A stretch of 64,000 nt of DNA from Merluccius polli (taxonomy: Eukaryota > Chordata > Actinopteri > Gadiformes > Merlucciidae). Numbering within the stretch: the stretch's first letter is position 1; each line of letters begins with the position of its first letter. A program made the position numbers and the translations under genes. Location: the NCBI GenBank assembly GCA_030340625.1, contig JAOPHQ010002298.1, forward strand, positions 124,001-188,000. The letters are read 5' to 3'. This document shows positions 1-9,656 of the stretch, piece after piece. The notes under the pieces are model-generated. The model saw nothing but the letters and a program-made list of their open reading frames with translations. It did not search any database and was not told where the DNA came from.

Positions 1-342
1 GAGAGAACTGAGGAGAACATGACCAAAAAAGGGGCCGTTCGAAGGCAGTTCCCAATGAAGTTGTCTTTTGCCTGCACAGCTGCCTGCACAGTGCAAGGCA
101 TGACAATGGAGTCTGCAGTGGTGTCTCTGAAGCGTGTGTTTGAGCCTGGAATGTCGTATGTTGCCCTCAGTAGGACAACCTCACTTCGAGGGCTGAACAT
201 CACAGATTTTGAGGAAAAGAAAATCTACGCTGATCCTGAAATCACAGCTGCAATGGAAAATATGAACCAAGCGTCATTCGAGTGCGCAAGACCACTCTTG
301 CAGCATGTGAAATTGGCAGAAGGAACAGCACAAAACCTCTAA
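1..342 (+). pseudogene. Helentron (Helitron-like) helicase, C-terminal end
   Basis: This is the tail of a rolling-circle transposon Rep/helicase. The frame is open from the window edge. It contains CTVQGMTMESAVVSLKRVF and YVALSRTTSLRGLNI, the last conserved PIF1-family helicase motifs (motif V/VI region). Only about the last 105 residues are inside the window, so the Rep domain and the ATP-binding motifs cannot be judged. The frame ends at TAA 340-342. The next codons continue in the same frame into an endonuclease domain, so this stop either separates the two domains or is a mutation. In teleost Helentrons the endonuclease normally lies directly downstream of the helicase, which fits. Confidence 0.8.
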
Positions 343-969
343 ATTATTCACCACAATGCACAAGGACTTCCATCTCACATCGAGGACCTGAAATGCCACC
401 ATGAACTGGCACTTGCCGATGTGTTGTGCATAACGGAAACACATCTGTCTGGATCCTTTGTTTCCCCAACGTTCCACTTGGAAGGATACAACATGTTTGC
501 GCGCAGCAGACAAGTGTCCTACACAAACTTTCCAGACATGGCAACAAAAGATGGTGGTGGAGTTGCAGTGTACTGCAAGAGCCACATTCAGGCAGAGGCT
601 CGGAGGTACTTTCAAAATGTGACTGATCTCGAGTTTGTAGTCGTCAAACTTGAGGCCCCAGTCAGAGCCGTGATTGCAACTGTTTACCGACCACCACACT
701 TCTGTCTCAAGAAGTTTCTGCCAAACTTGGAAAGCCTCTTGGACTCCTTGGACATGATGAATCACCAGCCAGTCATTGTTTGCAGAGACTTTAATGAGGA
801 CCTCCTATGCAAAGGGAAAAAGGCAATACAAGAGTTGTTTCAATCAAAAGGATATACACAACTCATCACAGCTGCAACAACGGAAAACAGGACACTTCTC
901 GACCACATTTACATGTCTCAACCACATACCTGCGTCCAATCGGGTGTACTGCAAACGTACTACAGTTAT
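343..969 (+). pseudogene. Helentron apurinic-like endonuclease domain, 3' truncated
   Basis: This is an endonuclease/exonuclease/phosphatase-fold domain of the kind fused to teleost Helentron Rep/helicase proteins. It is in frame with the helicase tail. Visible motifs are LCITETHLSG (the catalytic Glu block), GGGVAVYCKS, VIATVYRPP and VIVCRDFNED. The last block normally reads GDFN; the Gly is Arg here (codons around 778-798). The domain should continue to an SDH-type motif, but it is cut at 969 by the terminal repeat of a hAT element. The apparent last residues of the open frame after SYQ come from that repeat and not from the gene. Domain identity is firm; activity is very unlikely. Confidence 0.8.
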
Positions 970-1289
970 CAGAGCCGGCCCAAGAGATAAGCGAACTATG
1001 CGGCCGCGCCACCGGAGGGCCCCCAAGAGCACCAAAAGATCACGATAATATATCTTTTTTTTTTTTTTAATAAAAAAAAATATATATCATTGAATAATAC
1101 AAACGAGATGGTATTACACATGTAAATGCGATTTGCATTTTATTTTCATAATTCGCAAAATATTCTCAAAATCAATTCCTGCTGTTGGCTGCTACCGCCT
1201 TTGGGCAGGCAGGCAGATATCATGCACCGCTGGCGTGGTTGTCGCCTCAGTCATCATGTGAAACGTGAAGTTCAAGTCCGTTATTCGCA

Positions 1290-4200
1290 ATGTCTCAAAA
1301 AAGGAGCTATCCCTCTGGAGCGGAAAAAAGAAAAAAAAAGAAGCTGGAAGACGACAAAAAACAGCAAGATAAAGGTAGGTTTTAATGTTCAATATGACAA
1401 TATTTGTCATCAATAACCTAGCCTTCAGTTTATGTTCTGGATAGGTTAGCTGCGGTTAGCTGGCTGGCTAGCTAAGAAAATGAGCCCTGTAGTTAACATC
1501 AGGTAGGCTACCAAATCAAAACGAAATGTAATCTGTTGAAATATATACTAATGTGTAAAAAAAAAAAATCGATGCTAGGATGTAGCCAGAGCCAGAGGGT
1601 TGAAGCGGATCTAGCCTGACCTATCGACAGGATTGTACTGTAGCCTTGCAAGGTGTAATGTAGCACGGAGGTTAGAAATAACGTTTTATTTTCCTCCATG
1701 GAATGGCGCAGTAGGTAGCCTAAGCCTAATGTTGTGATATATTGAAAATATGCCTCAGTTTACTAGTTAGTTAGGTTGCTAACGTTTTACTAGTTGATAG
1801 GTTGTTAAGGCTATGTTCCATTTTTAGTGAGCCTGCTCAGAATGTTCACAAAGTTGGCATTAAAATCTGAATTCTGTCTCGTGCATTTAAAGACGTTTAC
1901 CTCACAATGGTGTACCATTCGCTACCTTTGATAAATTCGCTAGAAGTGCTCCATTCGCTACAACTGTTGATGGAAAACTATCTAGCGCAGTAGAAATAAA
2001 ACAACCTAATTAAATAAATAATTCCATCACACCAACTAGGCTTCTGACAGATTTTCATTGTAATCAGTCTTGTGCAAAGAAATGTCCTATTTAGTCCTAT
2101 TAGTCTTATAAAATTGGACTTTTGGTCACCAGAAAGGTGTGCAGCTCCCTGTCTGTATGAGTAAAGATAGTAAATTAAAGTAAGTTATCTTAAGGTCTCT
2201 GTGCTTGTTTAAACTTTTGCAGGGGCATTGTTGAAGTTTTTTGGAGCGCCTGCCCAACCCACTGCCGGTGCCTCCACAGTGGATGACAATACAGCGAGTG
2301 AGTACTGACCAGAGATTGCCCCCAGATCATCCACATTTTTTTGGATTTTGGTAGTTGTATGTTTGTAAAACATATAGTTTTATTTTGAATTATTTTGAAA
2401 CATTTAACATGGTGAGTTTATTTTAGGCCTATTTGTTTTCTCACAACAGGTTCATCCTCTGTAGGGCTGCCGGCACCTGAGAGTGAAGAGCGGTCACCAG
2501 AACGTGAGGATCAGTATCCAGAGTCTGAACGTGAGGATCAGCCACCAGAACCTGAGGAGCAGTCACGAGAACCTGAAAGTGAGGAGCAGCCACCAGAACT
2601 GGAAAGCGTGCAGCAGTCACCAGGTCAGTTTACACGAGTCAGTTACACAGGTTAAGTTTACTTTGAAATATGCTGAGATGAATTGTAATTGTAATTTCCA
2701 TACAGGTCCGTCTGCTTCTGGCGTTGATGTCACATCTCCACATTCCAGTCATCAACATGGATCAGCACCTCCAGTTGACCCAGCTGAGTGGTCTCCTGTA
2801 CTGACTCAGAATGAACTGATTTAGTAAGCAGAGGACCACTGCCTGTAAGTGAAACCTTCACATTTCCAAAGAAATCTGACGGACGAAGCTTTCATTACCA
2901 CTATACAGATAGGCAGTTGGTAAATGGGGAAAAAATTAAACGAAGTTGGCTCACCTATTCAAAAACAAAAGATGCAGTCTACTGCTTCTGTTGTAAGCTG
3001 TTTTCTAGAAAGTCAATGAAACTGGCAACAGAGGGACTGCGTGACTGGGTCAATATAGGTGTACTGCTCAAACAACATGAGACTTCCTCAGATCATTGTA
3101 ATAATATGGTGAAATGGAAAGAATTTGCTCTGCGTCTTTCTAAGGGGAAGACAATTGACTCCACAGAAATGGCCCTCTTAGAGGCAGAGAAAAACCGTTG
3201 GAGAGATGTTCTCACTCGTTTAATAAGTATCATTCTGTCTCTGGCAGAGAGGAATCTTGCTTTCAGGGGGTCTGCAGACACATTGCATGCAGATAATAAT
3301 GGACACTTCTTGAAAGAAGTGGAATTGATGGCCAAATATGACTCAGTTATGAAAGAGCACGTAAGACGTATTGACAGTGGAGCAGAGCATATTACATACT
3401 TGGGTAAAACCATTCAGAATGAGTTAATAGGCTGTATCAGTAACAAAATACTGGGGAAAATGGTGGCAGAAATTAAGGAGTCCAAATATTATGCAATAAT
3501 ATTGGATTGTACTCCAGACATTAGTCACAAAGAGCAGATGTCTGTGATTGTGCGTACAGTGAGTCTTAGGACACCTGAGGTAAAGGAGTATTTTTGGGGA
3601 TTTTTGATAGCTCCTCAATCTACTGGCTTGGGTTTGTCAACGCTCATCCTTAACAGGCTTGAGGAATTGAACATTCCTTTTCAGGACTGCAGGGGACAGT
3701 CCTATGATAATGGGGCAAACATGAAGGGAAAGAACAAAGGTGTGCAAGCTAGGTTGTTAGCAAAAAATCCACAAGCGTTTTATGTGCCTTGCGGCACACA
3801 TACCCTGAATCTGATGGTCTCAGATGCAGCTAAAACATCAAAGGATGCCACCTGTTTTTTCGGCAATGTCGAGAAAATGTACAAACTTTTCTCAGGTTCT
3901 ACTCAAAGGTGGGCCATTTTACAGAAATATGTACGCGATGGGAAAGTCGCATTAACAGCATTGAACCTTTACGTTATCAGGCAGATAAGGTGAGAGAAGC
4001 CTTGTTAGAGGTCAGGGAAAATGCTAATGACCCCACAGTGCAAGTTGAGGCCCATTCCCTTGCTGAAGAAGTAGGTTCATTTAGATTTCAAATATGCTGT
4101 GTGGTCTGGTATGACATTCTTTCAAGAATTAACATCACAAGCAAGCTTCTTCAGTCTGTTAACATGCAACTTGATGTTGCAGTGAGTCTCATCCAGAAAA

Positions 4201-4922
4201 GTAAGGATCATTTGATCAGTTACAGGACAACTGGCTTCAATGATGCACAGGTCTCTGCAAAAGAGATTTGTGAGGAAATGAATACTGAGCCAGCGCTGAA
4301 GGAGAAGAGGTTAAGGTCCACAAAAAGGCAGTTTGCCTATGAGGCACCAGATGAGCCAATAGCTAATGCAATGGAGAGACTGGAAGTGTCGTTTTTTAAT
4401 GCAGTGGTAGACTGTGGCATTCAGTCTTTGGAGGACCGCTTTGAGTCTCTGGGGCAAGTTAGAGACAACTTTGGTGTGCTTTTCAACTTTAGTGAGCTTG
4501 ATGTGCAGACATTGAGGGACCAGTGTAAAGTGCTTGAGGTCAGACTTACATGTGGAGAAGAGTCAGATATTGATGGTAGTGCACTAGCTACAGAAATTGA
4601 GAGTCTTCCAGATCTTCCCCAAGCAAAGATGACAGCATTTGAGCTTCTTACTTACCTCTCTCAAAATGACATTTGTGAGTTGTTCCCAAATCTTTGGATA
4701 GCTCTCAGGATAGCCTGCACACTCCCTGTAACAGTTGCTTCTGCAGAACGGAGCTTTTCCAAACTCAAATTGATAAAAACCTACATGAGATCTACCATGG
4801 CACAGGAAAGACTCAGTGGGCTTGCACTTATCAGTGTCAACCCCAAAGTTGCCCGTGACATCTCTTACAATGATGTCATAAATGACTTTGCATCCAGAAA
4901 AGCGAGGAAGCAAAGATTCTGA
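1290..4922 (+). pseudogene. hAT transposase, ZMYM1-like, four exons, frameshifted
   Basis: This was a DDE transposase for cut-and-paste movement. The exons read as 1290-1374 (ATG, MSQKRSYPSGAEKRKKKK, a basic likely nuclear signal), 2223-2297, 2450-2623 (Glu/Pro-rich repeats) and 2706-4922, all with GT/AG borders and compatible phases. The last exon has a TTF-type zinc finger (RSWLTYSKTKDAVYCFCCK), then a DUF4371-like core with IILDCTPDISHKEQMSVIV and GQSYDNGANMKGKNKG, and ends in the hAT dimerisation domain (VTVASAERSFSKLKLIKTY). There are two breaks. A small indel near 2815-2826 leaves TAG at 2822 and restarts in another frame. A second lies near 3925-3945, where a short stretch seems deleted and the frame shifts before TRWESRINSIEPL. 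It was once complete and is now inactive. Confidence 0.88.
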
Positions 4923-5549
4923 ATGTCAGAGGGGGCTAAGGTAGAGGAAGGATCTTTGGTCTGGATAGAGTAGGCGCAGTGTATTTTACGCTTGATAAAA
5001 TGAAAAGTGTAAATATCTGAACATCAGTTTATTTTAGGCTTTATACATCGCTTTCAAAAAAGAATTATTCATTTTAATTGTTCAACTGCAGTTATGTTGT
5101 GCATTTCTCTATTCATTTTGTGTTTTAATTTATTTATATTTAAGTGTTTTATTTTAATTTATTTTTTATTACAATTATTTATTGTTATGTAAGAAGATAA
5201 TTTTGCACGTCTGTTCAGAATTTGAAAAGCGAGGAAGCAAAGATTCTGAATGTCAGAGGGGGCTAAGGTAGAGGAAGGATCTTTGGTCTGGATAGAGTAG
5301 GCGCAGTGTATTTTACGCTTCACAAAATGAAAAGTGTAAATATCTGAACATCAGTGGTTTATTTTAGGCTTTACACATCGCTTTCAAAAAAGAATTGTTC
5401 ATTTTAATTGTTCAACTGCTGTTATGTTGTGCATTTCTCTATTCATTTTGTGTTTTAATTTATTTATATTTAAGTGTTTTATTTTATTTTTTATTACAAT
5501 TATTTATTGTTATGTAAGAAGATAATTTTGCACGTCTGTTCAGAATTTG
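4898..5549 (+). repeat. tandem duplication of hAT transposase 3' end and UTR
   Basis: There are two direct copies, 4898-5224 and 5225-5549, both beginning AAAAGCGAGGAAGCAAAG. The second repeats the last transposase codons and the UTR. An extra AAAAGCGA lies at 5550, just after copy 2, so the duplication looks mediated by this 8-bp microhomology. The copies differ by several substitutions and small indels, so the event is not recent. Confidence 0.9.
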
Positions 5550-6432
5550 AAAAGCGAAATAAATTAAACTGATTTATTTGTTACTGTAAATGCATTGTCT
5601 TGTCTGCTGATGTTACTTTCAAATAGTGAAATTAATATTGCACATTTACACCCCACTGTATTTAAAAGTGCAAAATAATTAGAACATTTTTGTGAGTTTG
5701 CTACTCTGGTAATATTAAAAACAACAGCCAGAATGACACCGGTATGATGTAAGTATATTACAAATTATGATAATGATAATGGGTATGTTACACACACGGT
5801 GTAGCCTATGGAATGATGAAGCATCTGGTGCTGAGGTGGTAGTATGGGGGGCCCCAAATGAAATTTCGCTTAGGGCCCCATAAAGGCTTGGGCCGGCCCT
5901 GAAGCTACCGTTTCTGTGCACACCGATAAAATATCCGACATTGAAACCTCTCTGACGGACGTGGATGGGCGAGTAGGTGAGCTTGAAACTTGCTACGCTG
6001 CTTTGCAAGATGAGAACTCCAAGATGTACGCTAAATTAGACTCCCTGGAAAACTTCTCCAGGAGGAATAATATAAGAGTTAAGGGTTTGGAGGAGAAAGT
6101 CGAAGGAAACCACCCCACTGCTTTTATGGAAAAGTTCCTGATCGAGGTTTTTGGAGAGGACAGTTTCACTCGCCCGCCTGTGGTTGATCATGCCCACCGC
6201 ACTTTAAGACCACCGCAGCCGACTGGTCCCCCGTGGGCGATGGTGGTCCGGATGCACTACTACCAGACGAAGGAGCAGATTCTACGGATGTCGTACGAGA
6301 GAGGCCAGCTGACCTACCGAGGAGCAAAGATCAGCTTTTACCCCGACCTCAGCGCTGATTTACTACGCCGGAGAGCCGCTTTTCTTCCAGTCAAAAAGCA
6401 GCTGAGAGAGGCAGGAGTGAAATACTCCCTAC

Positions 6433-7172
6433 TGTTGCGAATAAATAATAACATGTATCAGCAGGCTGTAATATCTACACATAGCCACAAAGGAGTAGAA
6501 ATAAATATACAAGTTGTATTAACTGCACCTCAACACTAGGTGGCGGCATACATAATACACTGGGGGCGGGCGCTCAACACTAGCCATTATGCGTCATAGA
6601 GGCCACGCCTGCCCGGTTACTACCGGGCAACACATCCGGGGGAGGTCAGAAACCCCCAGGCAGTAGTGGTGGATTTTCTCGTTCGTTTGCGCGAATCGGT
6701 TCGCGTCGTTCAGTTCGCCACAGAGAGTCGTTCGTTCGTTCGTTCGTGTTTCCGGTAGCGCTGAATCATTCACTGACTCGTTCAGTCGCTCAGTCGTTCA
6801 CTTAGCTCCTCCCTCGTTCGCGAATCGCGAACGACTCGGCGAACGGCGAATGCCAGCCGAGTCGGTCAGACTCGGCTCCTCCTCGTTCACGAATCAATGC
6901 AGCTGAGTCGGTCTCGGACTCCCTCGTTCTTCTCATTTACTAACTAATCACGAAATCACGATTCACAATCGTGCAATGGTGCAAATGATGGTGTTAATAA
7001 ATGTGTTAATAGCAAATACAACATTGTGTCTGGTTGAATATGTTAACATATGTATTTAATTTGAGTTCAACAGATTTATTTAATGTATGCATAATGACAT
7101 GTCAGGATCAAAATGCCCCGTTCCCCCAATTCAAGGTAAAGTTAGACAAACCAAACGCAGCGGGATGTGTGT

Positions 7173-7203
<31 letters not shown>

Positions 7204-7975
7204 CGTAGTAGATTATTGGATGTATATCAGCAAGATAATAGACTTGATTTAGCAATGATGAGTTTTAAAGTTAATGATGTACAGTTGTGTTTATTCTGGG
7301 CATATTTTATTTACTATTGTGAAGATGGCCATTGGCCACCCCCACTTAAGACCAAGATCCACCAAGGTGGGGGTCCCGGCCGGGTCGCGTGCGTGAGAAG
7401 GAAGCATGAAAGAACGAGACAGATTGACGAGACATTCAAATATTTTATTAATCTGGCATGACAGAAAATACAAAGACAGCATGTATTTACCATTTCACTG
7501 ATATGTAAATGTAAAAGGCAATATTCAAATGTGAAAGTGGTATTGTTAATGTGTCAACCATTCGAAAGCGTCCTGGACTCACAGACAGACAAACAACATA
7601 CATTGGCTGGCTCTCGTGATGACGAGTCGTGAGTGACGTCTCAGTCCTCGAGTCAATCAGTCAGCGAACGACTCGCGAATCAGCGGCGCGGCGAATCAGC
7701 GCGTCAGAGAGACTCAGCGAACGAGACGAACGACGCGGCGAACGAGGTCAGTTCGTTCACTTTAAAGAGTCGTTCGTTCGAACTGGTTCGTTCGCGAACG
7801 ACCCATCACTACCAGGCAGCGCATCGGGACGGATGCAAAGCGAGGGGGCTCTCCACGCGGTGTGACTTTTACTATACCCCTCCATTGTTACGTAGATATA
7901 ACTAAAGCTAAACAAATAAAGTGAGTTAAAGCGTTCCTGTTGTCGGCGGCCTTCTTCCTCAATGAACACCTCACA
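6433..7975 (+). mobile_element. solo LTR, interrupted by a hAT element
   Basis: It starts TGTTGCGAATAAATAATAAC and ends CCTCACA, so it has TG...CA ends. It is flanked by CTAC at 6429-6432 and 7976-7979 (CTACT can also be read). Without the nested hAT it is about 390 bp. It contains AATAAA near 7914. The same LTR family recurs at 23101-23496 and, on the minus strand, at 50517-54296. The endogenous retrovirus pieces next to the latter make a retroviral LTR the likely identity. Confidence 0.75.
6664..7811 (+). mobile_element. TTCG-rich non-autonomous hAT, copy A
   Basis: It begins TAGTGGTGGATTTTCTCG and ends CGACCCATCACTA. The 8-bp target duplication CCAGGCAG lies at 6656-6663 and 7812-7819, inside the solo LTR. 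Both ends consist of TTCG/CGAA-rich sequence full of short palindromes. The middle has (GT)n followed by poly(G) near 7165-7203. I see no coding capacity. Three other copies are in the window (15511, 18683 and, reversed, 36900). Confidence 0.9.
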
Positions 7976-8107
7976 CTACTACACCCTGCAACGCTCCGGT
8001 TCGTTTTCAACGGGAAGAAGCAGGAATTCGCTGACCCCTCCGAGGCGGCTGCTTTTGCCAAGTCCAATATTCCTACGGTGGGCATGGCGAGCAACAACGG
8101 GGAGTGA

Positions 8108-8665
8108 TGGTATGTGGGACTTCAACCTTATGTTGTAATTGACTGTGATCTTCCTACCCAAACTAACTTGTGGTTATAACGTTTCTAGTCTACTTCAACG
8201 TTAATCCGGTGCTATTGAATAGTACACGTTGCCAATGTTTACAGTTTGTGATGCTATATTTGAATAGCCTTACTTTTTTCTTTTAATGTATTGGTTTGGT
8301 AGAAGCTGCCCGGGCAGGTCACGGCAGACAATAAGTTTGAAGGGGAAAAAAGTGGACATGGTTGAAACTAAGTGTGTACTAAATGACAATATTGAGTGGT
8401 TTTAAGTTTATTTACCCTCTGTCTAGTGAGGAGAGTTAAGGTGTAAGCATTGTTGAGCTAAGATACACCTCTTGTGCATGTGTGTTTTCTGGGGTTTTAG
8501 GGCACTTAGTTTGGGTAAGTGCTGGGGAGGGGGGGTGGGCATACTCTTGAGTCATTATAATGTATATTATACAATTATTATTTATTTATTTTTGCTCTTT
8601 CTTCCTTATATTACTCTATTGACATACACTTATCGCTACTATCATTATTACTGTGATTAAAAAGT
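8108..8665 (+). other. L1 inter-ORF region
   Basis: This is the non-coding spacer between L1 ORF1 and ORF2. It is AT-rich near 8560-8655, with short TTAT runs and a poly(G) run at 8529-8536. No gene or structured RNA is evident. Confidence 0.6.
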
Positions 8666-9656
8666 ATGAGCTCAGTTAAGATGAGTGGCAGAAAAGTTAA
8701 GTTCATCTCTTGGAACGTAAAAGCACTGAACCATCCTGTAAAGAGGAATAAAGTGTTAGCATATTTAGGTCAACTTGGTGTAGGAATAGCTTTCCTCCAA
8801 GAGACTCATTTATGTAGGGCAGATGTTATGAGAATTCAGAGGAGTTGGGTGGGTAAAGTCTTCCATTCTAAGTTCAATTCTAAGGCTAGGGGCACTGGCG
8901 TAACAACATGATAATAGGCCCCGGTGCAAATATTTTTTTTGGGCCCCCGCGGTTGTTGACGGGGGGGGGGGGGCATGTTCATTATTGTTACCGGTCAGCT
9001 TTTAAGTAAGCCTGTCATCCTTGCTAGTGTGTATGCTCCCAACTGGGATGACTGTAACTTTATTAACAATTTTTTCTCTACTATCCCTGATAATATAAAA
9101 AAAAATAATCGTCAGTTGATTATTGGGGGGGACTTCAATTGTGTGCTCTGCCCCGGTCTGGACCGCTCATCACCCAACCCCTCCCCCCTTTCCAAAACTG
9201 CTGCAGCTATTAATACCTTTATGGATCAGTATGGTATGGTTGACCCTTGGCGCTTTCATTTCCCTAAGTTCCCTAAGTAGGGCTTTTTCTTTCTTTTCGC
9301 CAGTCCACCATACGTTTTCTAGAATCGACTTCTTTATTTTAGATTTTAGGCTTTTACCCCTTTCCACCCCACCTATTTATCACGGTATAGTTATATCCGA
9401 TCATGCCCCCCTTTCTTTTGAACTGAATTTTCCTGATCAACCTGCCCTATATAAATCATGGCGCTTGAACCCTCTTTTGCTCTCCGAGGGTGCATTTGTG
9501 ACTTTCATTCAAAAACAAATTAGGACTTTTATTGAAACAAATGCCTCTCCGGAAGTATCTCATAGTACCATATGGGAAACACTAAAAGCTTACCTACGCG
9601 GCCAAATTATTGGATATGCTTTATATATACTAAAAAAGCTAGGATGGCTAAATTAG
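8666..9656 (+). pseudogene. L1 ORF2 endonuclease domain, broken
   Basis: This is the APE-type endonuclease that nicks target DNA for reverse transcription. The start MSSVKMSGRKVKFISWNVKA has the conserved SWNV(K)AL block. IAFLQETHLC supplies the catalytic Glu, VYAPNWDD and IIGGDFNCVL supply the later motifs, and ISDHAPLSFEL is the SDH motif. A foreign 70-80-bp fragment near 8896-8973 replaces about 20 codons and brings TGA-TAA-TAG in frame. A further frameshift lies near 9270 (KFPK then stop). All key motifs are present, but across frames. Confidence 0.85.
8896..8973 (+). mobile_element. fragment of a hAT-type MITE inside L1 ORF2
   Basis: L1 coding sequence stops matching after ...GGCACTGGCGTA and resumes at TTCATTATTGTTACCGG. 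The intervening sequence reads AACAACATGATAATAGGCCC, then GGTGCAAAT, T8, GGGCCCCC, and GCGGTTGTTGACG with a poly(G) run. CACTGGCGTA resembles the CAGTGGCGTA-type hAT end that is seen complete elsewhere, so the join may be at microhomology. No target duplication is visible. Confidence 0.5.

Larger units (their letters stand above)
970..5901 (+). mobile_element. hAT DNA transposon (ZMYM1-like group)
   Basis: The left end reads CAGAGCCGGCCCAAG. The right end is the inverted CTTGGGCCGGCCCTG at 5887-5901, giving a 15-bp terminal inverted repeat with one mismatch. The element carries a spliced transposase gene and is about 4.9 kb. The 8 bases on the left (ACAGTTAT) and right (AAGCTACC) do not match. 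The left flank is a Helentron and the right flank is an L1 ORF1, so a deletion or recombination has probably joined two insertion sites. The stretch 1375-2222 is intron 1 and holds no other gene. The stretch 5550-5800 is AT-rich 3' sequence. Confidence 0.8.
5902..8107 (+). pseudogene. L1 ORF1 protein (nucleic-acid chaperone), split by a solo LTR
   Basis: This is the ORF1p that coats L1 RNA. Part one, 5902-6432, has a coiled-coil (heptads around DIETSLTDVDGRVGELE), then NFSRRNNIRVKGLEE, the typical start of the RRM domain, and a C-terminal domain with MVVRMHYYQTKEQILR. Part two, 7980-8107, carries TLRFVFNGKKQEF and ends at TGA 8105-8107. Removing the LTR and one copy of its CTAC target duplication leaves the reading frame continuous. 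The 5' end is missing. Confidence 0.85.

Noticed and set aside
2483..2824. A 113-codon ORF starting MKSGHQNVRIS
   Set aside because: It runs through an intron with GT/AG borders; the correct exon frame is the Glu/Pro-rich one (2450-2623), followed by exon 4 from 2706.
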